Source of the DNA: Lithospermum erythrorhizon
Taxonomy: Eukaryota > Streptophyta > Magnoliopsida > Boraginales > Boraginaceae
Direction: 5' to 3'
Assembly: GCA_019722365.1 (NCBI GenBank)
Contig: JADFUC010000085.1
Coordinates: 1,116,001-1,180,000 of the forward strand
Length of the DNA: 64,000 nt
Made by a program: the position numbers and the translations under genes. Each line of letters opens with the position of its first letter. The first letter of the stretch is position 1. Of the stretch, positions 1-12,300 are shown piece by piece. The notes below the pieces were generated by a model. That model was given only the letters and a program-made list of their open reading frames with translations. It searched no databases and was not told where the DNA came from.

Positions 1-502
1 TAGTTGTCAAAATTGTTGTCTAAAAGGATAACTCATATGTATTTCTGAAAACCTGACAAAATCTCAGAGTAACTAATTGTGTTTCTCCAGATGCATTTCG
101 TTTTGAAACGCATTATAAAAAATGGTTCATAATGATCATCAAACAGGCTAAGTCGTTATCTCCATTTTTGTCGTTACAACAAAGCAAAATCTTTTTCTCA
201 CTTGTGTTTTCACTTCCTTCTGAATTTCCTCAACAAAACAAAATTTGACAAATGCGTTTTTCATTGCATTTACTAAATGTACAAAAATAAAAAAACAGAA
301 AAACATGAAACGAAGTTGCCAATAAAAGTTGGTTGCACCATAGAGATGTTCTTTAAATCATAATATAAATAGTATAAATTTTGTTACTTGTAGGTCACTT
401 TAATCATGACCCACATATCATCCTGTATATTTTACTTAATAGAGTCATCAAAACACTCATATGAATAAAACATGATTATCTTTTTCTATTGCATCAACAT
501 TG

Positions 503-830
503 TATGACAAATATATTACTTCATTGTATTGGTCAATGACAACGTTGTCGACTACGGGATACGGTGATCTACATCCAATTAAGTCCAAATAAGTATGTTT
601 ATTTGTTATTATACTTGTTATGGTGTTCAAATATATTTGCTTGGAGGTTATGAATGATTCTTTCTATTTGGTTGTATATACCACCATGAAGAACGAGATC
701 GTAAGTAAAACATGAAGAGTTGATGAGTTTGCAACAAACATCTTGTTGCCGGCCTTGAAAAAAGAATATGAGGATCTCTTCTTGAAGCCAAGTTATTCAA
801 ATTAACCAGATATTGTTAATCTGATTCATA
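503..830 (+). pseudogene. Shaker-type K+ channel pore fragment (AKT/KAT-like), decayed
   Basis: One frame reads YITSLYWSMTTLSTTGYGD, followed by LHPIKSK and a stop. This is the P-loop and selectivity filter (T-T-G-Y-G-D) of plant inward-rectifying K+ channels, whose usual form is YWSITTLTTVGYGDLHPVN. The same frame continues past the stop with a diverged S6-like stretch (ICLEVMNDSFYLVVYTT, compare YLIGNMTNLVVHGTSRT), then a second stop and an eroded linker. No voltage-sensor exons lie upstream within the window edge and no cyclic-nucleotide domain follows. It is a relic of one exon or part of one, not a functional gene. The family assignment is firm; AKT versus KAT cannot be decided. Confidence 0.75.
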
Positions 831-835
831 AATGA

Positions 836-3570
836 GTAGTGTCCAAAGTTTCACACTTCACAGTTTTCATTATATTCTCTAGTTGCAAATGTATACCTAT
901 TTGGTGGAGGTTATTCCACATTTATATTTGAATTGATAATTAGTATTTCATTGTCATTTCTTATTAAAAGAAATGTACCGTGATATACTAATTGATCAAT
1001 TGTTTTCATTCAAGTTTGTAAGATCATAAATGAAAAGTTTCTTAATTTTTAAAAAGTTGTTTTGAAACATGAGGCTACAGAATCAAAGCGACGGCTACAT
1101 CCTCAACCATGAAATTTTAGAATTAAATAAACAACCGCTTAAGAATAAAACCAATGGCAAGTAATGGCTCATCTAGACAGTGGTGTAAAACGAGCCGAAC
1201 AGACCAATAGTCACCTGTGTTCGAACCTTATCTGCTCAAGCTGATTTTGACCGAATATCAATTTTTGATATTCTGCCTCCGGATTCGAAACATTTTCAGT
1301 CAAAATTGCCCAGGCGAGTCAGCCTCAAAAAAGTTTGGTCCAACCTTTTTTTTCTAATTAATTAGGGCTCGGGATTTATGCTTCTTAAAGAAAAAGTCCG
1401 ACACTATATACGTCAAGATAGTCTCGAATCGATTTCAAAGTCAAATCGAAAGTCAAAACCAAACGCATCAACCTAAGATTAATTGACTCCGAAGGTTGTA
1501 ATTCAAACCTTCATCATCACTCTATGAAGCCAGGGCATTTAATTTTGAGTTTGAGTTTGAGATGAAGGACGAGACGTGAAAGTTTAACCATGTATTCCAG
1601 AATGGGCTAAGAAATGAAATTTTGTGTCGAGAAATTTCGAAATATATATTGCGCTTTTTATGTTGTGATTTCTTAATGCTCTTAATTGAATTTAAAATAA
1701 TGCTGATATAATGAGATCTGTCAGATGCACGAACAGCATCCATATATAACATTATTACCAAAAACAATGACTTCAACTTCCACTGTCATGAACGCCAATG
1801 CAGTTTTAATGTCGGCAATAACAAATTATTTCGAAATCGAATACTTTGTACTGAATCGAAGCCACTGCTCATCAAACGTCCACCAACCCACAATATCTCC
1901 CCGCAATCATGATATGTAACCGAACGTTCATGCGACGTTTGTTGGATAAAGGAAATGATCCAAATGAATGTCACAAACAAGGCATATCAGCTTCCTTGAA
2001 AGTCCTATTCTCTATTTATTTTCTAAGCCTATTTTAATCATTTATTTGCTCATCAAACCTTTTTTAATCGAAAATTGTAGTTTATTGAGATTAAACCTGT
2101 TATTTAAGAATATCTTTGATAAACCTTCTATATCATGATTTTAAAATCATTCAATGCGAGATAACTACAATCAGGCATATGTTTAGAGTTAACTTTTAGA
2201 TATGTTTTCAAACAATACTAATTATGAAAATATTTTATTTAAAAGTACAAATTTTATTAAAACTTTATTTCAAACATTTTAAATTACGTAAGATTGATTT
2301 CAAATGTTTTCTTTTATTTTTGAAATTAGTTTGATTAGAATAAATATTTATTTATTTAATGTCTATGTTTTATACAAACATCTTTTTACTTCCTCCGTTT
2401 AATTTACTTCATTAGCGAGTGTAAAATTACTTTATTAAAGAGTTGCTTCAATTGATTGGTAATATAATTTATTCATACTTTAATCCCAATAATATTTGCA
2501 CAAAACAAAAATGTCAAGACTTTCTTTTATGAATTTTCTCAATTTTAAATTTTACGCAAACAATAAAGAGCGCCACATTATTGTACGTCATCGTTCTAAT
2601 GTAACATTCCAAATAAAATTATATTAAAATCAATGAATAAAGACATAACTTTTTTAAAAGTATATTTTGAGCAATTATTTTTATTAAAATTTAAACCCCA
2701 ATAATATATATAGTTGATTAATATTAACTGAGGAATTTTTTAAAATTTTAATAACAACTTTTAATATGTACGCCTCTACAAGAATCCATTCAAAGAAAGT
2801 TCGAGGCACCGGCTCTATTAATCAACGCCATCAATAAAGTTTTGACAAAGAGGCTTATAATATACATATTCATGCATGTATTTTTAGAATTTATAACAAT
2901 GAATTATATGTCATATAGGATCAAAACTAATGAAAGTCTATGATAATATACTTCAGTTTGGGCTTTTACTTAATTACTAATCAATATTAAACAAATAAGA
3001 TTGAATTTTATTTATTTTATTTATATCAAGTCAACTCTAATTAATTATCGCTCTATGTTTTGATAAAGATATTTTATTTAAACATAAAACTAACATTTAT
3101 ATATATTATAACTCCAATCCATGCTTGACTGTTTATAAAATTTTTTAGTAAAAATTCAGATTTCACAATCAATTGAATTATAGTGGAAGTCTTTAAAATT
3201 TTAGAAATATAGTATTTTTCTTAAACCAATATAAAATATTATATTTAGCATTATAAGATGAAACTAAAGAAACACAAATTACATTTTTATAAGTGGGGGA
3301 TAATACCTGATTTATTTTATTCTGTCATTTTTATCTCTTTAATATTGGGCATTTATTAACTTTAACTTTAATAATTCACTATATCCTAAAATCCTATCAA
3401 TTTTCGATTATTAAAGTTAAATAGAACGACTTTTCTGGGTGGAAGGATGACCATTAGCAATTATCGGCTATGAATTTTAAGTGGGATATGATATAACCAA
3501 CATGACCATTTGATAATAAAATAAAATAGAAGCATTCAAACAAAACATACCAAAACAAAATCAAGAAAAT
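836..3570. other. Intergenic AT-rich DNA, no supported gene
   Basis: Only short ORFs without family resemblance occur here. Around 1150-1520 the base composition is locally richer in C and G, with many CpG, like other relic stretches in this window, but I recognise no protein. Around 2390-2640 there are MITE-end-like phrases (cttcctccgtttaattta) without a clear partner end. Confidence 0.5.
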
Positions 3571-5796
3571 ATGTCTTACTTGAGAAAATCAATCTTTTCC
3601 ACTATTCCTCGCATCATTAATCAGATTAATCACTCTTCTGTTGCTCCATCCAAACAATTTCACAGGTAATTATATATTCATTAGCTTAAATTTGTTTGAT
3701 ATACTCGTTATATCCCAAAATGATTGTCCATTTTGGTTTTTAATTGTCCAAGTTAATAAACTTTTTGTAATCCTAATTGACGCATAGAACTTTGGTTTAT
3801 TAGTAAAATACGTTAATAATACTAGTTTTGATATATGTTCATCAAATGATATACACCATTCGAAAACAGTCTCCCTGTTATTTACTGTTATTATAGGGGT
3901 AATGTTATAAGGTAAGATGCTTACTATCCGAGTCCCTATCCCACTTAGGTGGGAGTATGTTAATAAGCATTAAGACTTCAGAGGTATTGGGTATTGGGTA
4001 TGTTGAGTTAAATGATATAGTACAACATATAACTATTAAATAAAACTAGTATTAAAATTAAGAAATGGTCGATCTTTATGAAATGGTGAATATTTGTTTG
4101 ATCAATTTGGTTAGTGATTTCTTTGATTTTGAGTAGAGCATATGTTTAAATTTATTATTTTTTGATGTGGGGTTTTCTTGTTCAGGCCTTTGGTCAGCTC
4201 ATTTTCACGTTTTTATTCAAATGAGAATGCATCATCAATTAATATTGATCTTTCCAATGAGGAAAGCAAAAGGCAATTGTTTAACAGGTATACATTTTGT
4301 TTCTTGAGTTATTCATGTTGTTTTTTTGAATAAATTTCAGGTTGGTTATTCAATTTTGTGTGATAACTTTGTATGTTTATGTAAAAATGGATACTTACTT
4401 GAATTCTTCATGTTTGTTTGAATAAATTTCAATTTTTGTTGTTCAATTTTGTGTGGTAACTTTATATGTTTGTGTAAAAATGGATACTTTCTTGAATTCT
4501 TCATGTTTTGATGAATAAATTTCAGATTTTGTTCTTTAGTTTTGTTTACAATATAACAATAACCGCTGAATAGGCTCCCGCCCAAGCGGGGTAAGGTGAT
4601 CGTATTGAAAGCAGTCATACCTCTATAATAACAGGGAGGTTGTTTCCGAGTTGAGCTTAGATGAATTGCAAAGACTATCTAGTACTTAACATAATATCTT
4701 TGACTCCATAAATTATTTCTGTATAGGCTCATTTATAGGAGTAAGCAAAGGGGGTTCCTAGAGCTGGACTTGACTTTGGGAAGATGGGTGGAGGAGAATA
4801 TTAATTCCATGGATGAAAATGGGGTCAAATGCCTTGTTCATGTTCTTGACGCGGTAATCTTCAGTGTCTCTTTTGCTGCAAGTTGATGTCGAATATGGGT
4901 CATACATAACAGAATTTAGGTGGACTATGTGAAATTGATATGTTTTATAGTTGAAATAATTCTTACCAATCTGCACTTCTGTAGTACGGAGTATAATCTT
5001 GTAGAGGATAGATTACAAGTTTGTTGCAAGTTTGGCATTTTCGGTTTGAAGATGCAACACAATATTGTAACCTTTACAATGGATACATCATAATTCTGGG
5101 TTGCAAAATTGAAGTTTTTAACTTTTAAGAGTAAAAAATTTATTGGCTATTCTCTGGTCGAAACTTAATTTCAAGGGTAGTGTCTTACAAATTTCAAGCT
5201 GGAGATTTGTGTCAAAGATGATGATTTACCTTGTCCAATCTTTTCTTCTTTAATTTATTTTCTCCGATGGACAAGTAATTATATGCAACCTTTTTTGCCA
5301 AACTGCGATGCCTTTGAACGGAAGGAAGCTTCTTTAACTAGTTCAACTACTACATTAAGTAGTATGTACATATAAAAAAGAAAGAGCAGAACATTTCCTC
5401 AGACCATTTCTCCTTGATTCTTGCACTGGTACTAGTTTAATTCTAAGCATACAATAGTCTTACTGTCGTATATTCTATATTCCTTCACACCTACAGGAAA
5501 ATCCAGATCTTTGGAAATGGCTGACTGGTCAAGACCAACCTCCGGAGGCGATGAGCGAAAATCCAGTGAGATTCTTGGCACTTCAATGTTCTTGTCTTTC
5601 ATTATGCATTTGATCATTTTTCTTATAAATTATGTTCTCTTCTTTGTAGGTCTTTATTGCTTTACATGAAAGAGTGATGAACAATCTTGACAGTCATTCT
5701 TCTCCCGAGACGAGGGCGACTCCTGGGCAGCCATGGGTGAGAGGATGGGATGATTTCAAGAAAGGTCGTGATGGCCCTATCGTTGGGAATCAGTAG
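3571..5796 (+). CDS. SDHAF2: Succinate dehydrogenase assembly factor 2, mitochondrial (SDH5 family)
   Basis: Five exons: 3571-3665, 4186-4287, 4727-4853, 5497-5565 and 5650-5796, joined at GT-AG introns in phases 2, 2, 0 and 0. They give a protein of 179 residues, close to the length of plant SDHAF2. The start MSYLRKSIFSTIPRII is an Arg/Ser-rich mitochondrial presequence. The core contains LIYRSKQRGFLELDLTLG, the family motif, then ENPDLWKWLTGQ and the C-terminal GQPWVRGWDDFKKGRDGP typical of the plant proteins. Members promote covalent attachment of FAD to the flavoprotein subunit SDH1 of respiratory complex II in the matrix. No lesion is visible. Intron 2 holds a tandem repeat and a SINE fragment. 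Confidence 0.95.
4316..4535 (+). repeat. Tandem repeat (about 92 bp unit, ~2.3 copies) in SDHAF2 intron 2
   Basis: The phrase gaataaatttca recurs at 4328, 4420 and 4513, giving spacings of 92 and 93 bp. The stretch between (gtaaaaatggatactt, gaattcttcatg) is nearly identical between copies. Copies one and three carry an acceptor-like TTTCAG. The true acceptor of intron 2 lies further on, at 4726. Confidence 0.85.
4555..4655 (-). mobile_element. SINE fragment (Au/TS-like) in SDHAF2 intron 2
   Basis: On the minus strand the order is CTCGGAAACAACCTCCCTGT, then an interrupted stretch, then CACCTTACCCCGCTTGGGCG. This resembles the tRNA-derived SINEs of many angiosperms, in which a phrase like GGAAACAGCCTCT precedes GGTAAGGCTGCGTAC. 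Only about 100 bp are recognisable. The A and B boxes are not clear, so it is a truncated copy. Confidence 0.5.
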
Positions 5797-7370
5797 TTGT
5801 GATTGAGCAGTAAGGCAATAATAAGAATGATGAATATGCATGGATTGTATCAAGTGAATAAGATTTTCTTTTAAAGTTTGTATAAGAGATGCTAGCATGG
5901 TTTAAAGTTTGGTTTTTGAAATATTTTGGAAACACTATAGAATCATTTAAGAAACGATGTAAAATCTTACAAACATAAAGAAGAGTTATACTCCTTTCGT
6001 GTTTTTTTAGTTGTCATTTTAGCTGTTTACACATAAATTAAGGAAAAGGAAAAATAGTTCAAAAGTAAATTGAAAATGTGGAATGCCAATTAATTAAAAT
6101 TATATTGATTGGTTGATAATTTAATAGTATTTCAATTGAGAAAAATATTTAATACTCGATCAATTTATGATATCATATAAGAATGAAATTTTTAATGTAT
6201 GAATTTATTACTCCGTAAATAAATAGGCTTTATCATATAAGAATGAAATTTCTAATGTATGAATTTATTAAATAAATAAGCTTTAATTGAATATTTCATA
6301 CTTCATAATAAGTAAAAACTAATATTAATTATTTTCTTTTAATATTTTTAAAGATGATATTTTTACTGCTATATATGGTATACCAATAAAATTTCTTTAT
6401 ATGGTGTGGAAATTTATATTTCACATTTTCCTTTTATATTTCTAATTCTATTAGTGGATCAAATATGGTTGCTTAAATTAATTAATTTTAAAACATTACA
6501 ACATTACACCCATTAAACGTATGTTTTGATATGGTAATTCAGTCAAGAATATATCTATTACTTAATGAACATATGATATCATATAAGAATGAGGGTAATT
6601 TCTAAAGTATGAACTTATTAAAGAAATACGTTTAATGGAATATTTCATCTTTCACAATAAGTAAGAATACTCCTATGAAATTTATAATTCATATTTTCCT
6701 TTAATATTCTTGAAGATGTTTTCTTACTACTATATATGGTACCCTTCTTTCACATTGTGTCACAAATCTCAATATCATTAGTATTACCTACATCCTAAAC
6801 TCTAATCACATCACCAAAAACATAAAATTCAATAGCAAAACCCCCTTCTAATCCCTCAAATTTGTCCTAAATTATGACTACCAAAGTGACATGCTGCTGA
6901 TACCAACGCGCCCAGACGCCCAGTCCATCACCACATGAAAGTATTCGAGACGCTGTCCGTAATGCCCTCCCATACACAAGATAACCAAAAATCTCGAATA
7001 CTCCAGGTATTTTACTCCTCGGATTCAAAGAACAACATTGTCATTGCCGTGATCGAACCCACGCCGACGCTTCAAACTTACATGGCGTCAGAATAACCAC
7101 GCGACCGCTAAATAAAATAAACCGAAATATGAGATTTTTTTAATTTATTTTCTCCAGAAATTGGGACCCACTAAATATTTTATGCTCTCAGAAATGTTTA
7201 TGTTCTAAAGAAGTTGTCACTGCTTAAAACTGTAGTTATTGAAATGGAAGCGCCTCTGATTTTCACCTACGTGTTAGTCTAACCTAAATTACTAAAATCC
7301 CCTTAAGAGATTCCGCTTAAGCCTCCAAAGCCCAAACAAAACATTCTCCTCTTCTATTCCTCGCCAAACG
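5797..7370. other. Intergenic DNA with MITE-like and duplicated AT-rich segments
   Basis: The stretch around 5985-6170 starts with a Stowaway-like end (actcctttcgtg). Two related blocks at 6171-6383 and 6570-6742 follow (annotated separately). At 6874-7000 a reading MTTKVTCC is followed at once by a stop, then an open HESIRDAVRNALPYTR phrase; I could not tie it to a family. Confidence 0.45.
6171..6742 (+). repeat. Duplicated ~150-170 bp AT-rich block, with a 60 bp tandem in the first copy
   Basis: The phrase tatcatataagaatgaaatt occurs at 6171 and again at 6231, a 60 bp tandem. It recurs as tatcatataagaatgagggt at 6573. Both the second and third occurrences are followed by atatttcat, caataagtaa-like text and a terminal ctatatatggta (around 6370 and 6728), so a segment of about 150-170 bp is duplicated with some 190 bp between copies. 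Confidence 0.75.
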
Positions 7371-7378
7371 TGATAGCC

Positions 7379-7501
7379 ATGAGTACCCATCATTTTTTTT
7401 TTATCTTTCTTTTCTCTTCAATTTTCTCTCAATTCTCCATTTCCTATTTTGCACTCGGAGAAGTTTCTCCTGCTTATCCCCTGGGCCGTTTGCTGCAAAA
7501 A
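7379..7501 (+). CDS. Candidate first exon of a secreted or membrane protein (unidentified)
   Basis: ATG at 7379 opens MSTHHFFFIFLFSSIFSQFS, a short hydrophobic leader like a signal peptide, followed by ALGEVSPAYPLGRLLQK. A possible donor follows (AAAAAG/GTGTTG near 7501). A pyrimidine-rich leader precedes it, as in plant 5' UTRs. I recognise no family. Downstream (7.6-9.3 kb) no convincing second exon can be found, because that sequence is CpG-rich and broken in all frames. It may be the surviving first exon of a decayed gene, or chance. Confidence 0.3.
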
Positions 7502-7599
7502 GGTGTTGTATATTTTGAGTATTTTGTGAAATCTCCAAAACTTCGATTGTCAATTTTTGATATTTTGAATTTTATCACTTAATTGATTCTGTCAGAATA

Positions 7600-9300
7600 T
7601 TTATTCTTGGACTGAAATATGGTGTTTGATGAAATTGTTTTAGTATTGACTTTTGAATTTTTGCTGACTTTGGATTTTTGGATAGATTATTGAATAGAAT
7701 TATTGCCTAGGCCTAAATCAGAATATGTGGATCGGAGCAATGATCGATATCCAGAAAGTGTTGTTATAGTGAATTGACTTCTGGGTGACGCGAGTTGACT
7801 TTCGCTAAACGTGGTGGTTAAATGTAGAATAAAGTTTAAATGGATCATTATCAGTGATTGTTTCGAATACAAATATGAATTATAAGTAAGCCGGGAAATA
7901 AATAGGTTGGAATTAACGAGGGATTTTGGGTAGTAAATGAATCTCTGATTGTGGGTTTGTTATGTTAACTGATTGGAAAAGCGTCAAATTGGAATTATTG
8001 GAATTATTTGAAAGTCTTGGGGGTTGAATAAGATAGGTCGACATCGAATTTAGTCCGTAGCGAAAGTCAAAGCCATTGGAACATAACCGGTAATTTTTAC
8101 GTAAGTTGTAATTTATAACGGAATGCAGCAAGTCCGGTATTTAAAACAGATAAAAGGATCGACACGTTACGAAGTTGTGATTTTATTTTTGTAATGTGGT
8201 CTGCTCGTACTCGACGCTGGGAACGCCGTAGATCGATTGATCAAGCCAGCGCTAAAGCAATTTGGCGCGGGGAATGTCACCGCTTGTTATCTTACCTATG
8301 TTTAGCGCCAGGCGATAAGTTAGTCAGGGTACGTATCTCGTAAATCTATCGCTGTGTATCATAAGTAGACTGTGAATTGTCAATCCTAAAGTGGTAATGC
8401 ATTAGTTGCAGTTGATGGAGGTATTTATGTATTTAGCATACTTTATGTTTTAGTAATATTTGAGTATGTTTATGCCGAGAGTATTTTGTATTCAAGTGTT
8501 GGTATAATTTGTGTTGCGGAAGCATTCGGGGCGACCGCAGTGCGGTGTTTTGGTAATGACGGTCAGATTGCTGCGGTGATATGATGTTACTTTGAAACCG
8601 TCATGGTGTTTAAGTGTGTGTGTTTATGATCAGACACGGTGGGATTTGTGGATGTCGAGATGATGTAGTCAAGGCGAAATGCCGAAAAGCATATGATGTC
8701 AAGTTCAAGGGCGGGAAAAGATGAACGTTGTCGAGTTCGCGCGAAAAGGACGAATTGTTATATATGATGTTATTGTGGTTTCACTTCAGAATCATTTATT
8801 TGTGGCTGTGTATTAACGTGTCGGTGAAATTTCCATCGCTACTTCGTTTGATTACGTGGACGTGACATATGGCCCCGCCGAGTTACGTAAGTCGAAGCTT
8901 TCTCGCAAGGTGTGTGCATTTATTTCGGCGAGTATCATATGATGTCTCAATTGTTAGTATTTCTCAGGGTTATATTTGTAGAACGAATGCCCATCTTTAT
9001 CATGGCACTGATATATATTTATTCCTTATTGTATACCTCATTCGGATATGGGCAAGTTAATATCCGGTGATCCGTTTCCACTAAGTCAAGGAAATTTTAC
9101 CCTTTCCCACCTCCGTATCGACAGTGCGCTATTTGGAAGCAAGCTTGAGTTCGCGAGTGTTCGTGACTTCATTTAGCGGTAGACGGGTGGCTGGATCCTC
9201 GATACCCCTTTTTTTCGCTCTTTTGATGTAAACAATTTTTACTTGGTTTTGGAGAGATGTCGAGATTGTAAGATATTTTGTGGTACATTTTGTGACTCGT
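7600..9300. other. CpG-rich unidentified stretch, probably a decayed element
   Basis: CpG and overall GC are visibly higher than in the surrounding AT-rich DNA, most clearly at 8200-8330, 8520-8760 and 8860-8930. Between about 8160 and 8340 one frame stays open for some 55 codons (including WSARTRRWERRRSIDQASAK) and ends near a donor-like GTACGT, but I see no family match in any frame. It is similar in texture to the copia relics at 40-54 kb. Confidence 0.35.
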
Positions 9301-12300
9301 TGTCAAGTGGGTATCTTATGTTTTGGGTTTGGCTAAATGCTTTATGGTTAAATTTTGTATGTCAATGTTTTCATTAACCATTTTATTTTTATCAAATTGT
9401 CGTTCACTGAAGCCATGATTTTCTGTCAAATCATCGACATGACTATATATTAAAGTTAGACATGCATCTAATCTCGAAAATTTACCTCGAGGCGGGTCTA
9501 TATAAACCATTGAATATATAAATATTAAAATAAAAAAACAACTAATGAATATATAATAAATTTTCAAAATCATAAAACTAATATATATTCATTAGCATAC
9601 ATGTCAAATTGCACAAGATTTATGTAAATATAAAATAATGATTGAATATATTAAAGAAGAGAAATGTATAAGTACTTATCAAGATTCTTATCAGTTATAT
9701 TGAAATTGTGTACAATAACGTGGAAGGTTAACGGTTTATTCCATTCTAAAAGAAACAAACTCAATCTATCAAAGTAAAAATAATTGAAATTGATTTCTAA
9801 AATATAATATATTGAAAAAGAATAATACTCTCTTCGTCCCAATTTACTTCGATCATAAAAAATTCCTCCTTTCCTTTAATTGATCAGAAATTCAATGCAA
9901 TCTTTCACGTCAGTCCTTTAATAAATTACTTTTTTTGTTTTCATGATTAATTAAAGTATTTTTGATAAAGTACCTTTTAGATATATTAGCAATATTAATT
10001 AAGCCCTTAATAAAGCAATTTTTACCTCCTACGATCAAGAATTAAAGAAAATATACTTACTAACATTCTTGTCAATTGTCTAAAGATTGCCCAAGAGCGA
10101 CAAAGTTTTTATTTATCTCTAAATAAAGTAAATTCAATCTATCAAAATAAAAATATCAGAACAGTTCTGTGGTCAAAGAAATGTAGTCCCAAGTTATTAT
10201 TCTTTTTAATTTAATTTTAAATATCAAAATTTCATTTACACACAAACTTAATTGTTTTCTTAATTTTCATTGTAATACTTATATATAACATAAAACTTTC
10301 TTTCATATACATCTTAATGCAGTATGAAATTTTATATTTATTGGAATGTTAAAATATATCTCATAAGAAAATAAATTAATATATTATTATATTTTACTTT
10401 TATTATTTTCTTTTTTTTCTTTTCATATACATTAGTAGTTTATATTTTACTATAAAAATACCTAGTTCCCTCTAATTTTGTTGTATCACTTAAAGATATT
10501 AGTTCCTAAAAAGTGTTGATTTGATGTCCTATATTCTAATTTTAAAGATTATTAATACAATTTACAACTTTCCTTTTAGTCATAAGGATCAATTTCAGAT
10601 CTTCATCAGAAAACAGCCCTTTCTCCAACTACGTAAGAGTGGATGTAAAATGAAATTCTAATAACCTTACAAATTCTCATATCCAAACATAAATATGGTT
10701 GCCAATAAATATTTTTAATCAAATTATTTTAAACAAATTTAGTTATAAAATATGCAATCACAGACGAAAGTCTATTTAAGATTCAAAAAATAAAAATAAA
10801 TGCTTTTATTCGTACATTAAAAAATATTATATTATAATATAAGTTATGAGAGAATTATTGGTTATGAACTGCATTTAAAATGATATAATATACTATTAAG
10901 AGTCATAAACCGATATCCATTTTTAATAAGTCATGCATTATATTGAACTTTATTTTTATTTTTGTATTTTCTTTAGATATATTTTCTGTTATATTCTCTA
11001 CTATAAAATACTTAAATTGCCTCTAATTATAAGATTCACTCAAATCATATTAGTTCCTAAATGATTTATTTAACAACTGTGATATTAATTTTTAAATATT
11101 GTTATTATTCTACATAATGTATAACTTTCTTTACTATGAGAATAATAAGTCATAAGCTCTCATCATAAATATATCAAATTTTTTCTAACAACGGTAGTTA
11201 TATATTATTATAAATTATATTCAATATTATTGCAAATTTTAAAGTCAAAAATAAATCTTTGCAATCAAATATTTAAAAATCTAAACACAAAATTATTAGC
11301 GAGTCGAACTCATTATCTTGACGGCTAAGTCGAGTACGCCAGACCTATTTCCTGATTGAAATGTACGCCTCCGTGGGCACATCCAAATGATTAACTCCTC
11401 CAAGCCGATTCAGTGATAGCCGACCTTTAGGGGATGTTAGTGCGACGGGTTTTACACTCTTTGATTAAAAATGATTATAATATAAAATAAGTTATGGATA
11501 GAAATTATGGAGTGAGGAATTCATTAAAAATGATTTAATGAATAAAAAGAATGTAAAACATCAAACAAACCCCAAGTTTTGGCTGCTTAGCCACTTTCAT
11601 TGTTATTTAATATCATTGAAATTAGATGTGTTATGGACCATCAGACGGAGTATCATGCCTATAAGATCCACACTTTATAAGGTACTAGTATTATATTACG
11701 CATGACAAAATGGATCAGCAAAGTCCCCTGTTTCTTTTATAGTTTTGGTACAGCATTCAATATTTAACGCATATAATATTGATAAATTTGTGTCTTAGCT
11801 AACCACGCTTTTGCAACGTTCCTCGAAATATCTGAAGACTATACTCCAATAGTAAGTTGAATTTTAAGAAACCAAAATTTTGGCCCTCCTTCTAAGAGAT
11901 GATTAGAATAAACATAATTTAAAGTTTTCTTTCCTCTTTTTTGTATTCAAATTTTTCTGTTAATCATGAATTTTTTCTTTGAATTCCCCAATTTTATGGT
12001 TTAGAGTATCGTAGTATATCTCATCATTTATAATTATTTTGTTTTGCTGTTACCATTCATTTTTCATATATAGTACTTCATTAGTTTCTTAAATCAAGAT
12101 ATGTGGTTTATCATGATGTTAACAATCGGGCAAACCTCATAAAATATTATTCATTTATAATTGTTAAAGAAGATAAATCTGAAAATTAGTTTCTTATTAT
12201 AATCTGAAATGCATAGTTTATGTTTTTTTTCCTCAGAATTAATAAAAAGAAAGCAACTATTTATTTTATGCACAATTAACAAAGTGAAAAAATAAACATG

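Noticed and set aside
6874..7000. Possible small CDS starting MTTKVTCC
   Set aside because: A stop follows the eighth codon and another falls after NALPYTR; no family match.
11285..11455. C/G-richer island considered as tRNA or SINE
   Set aside because: No cloverleaf, A box or B box could be drawn.
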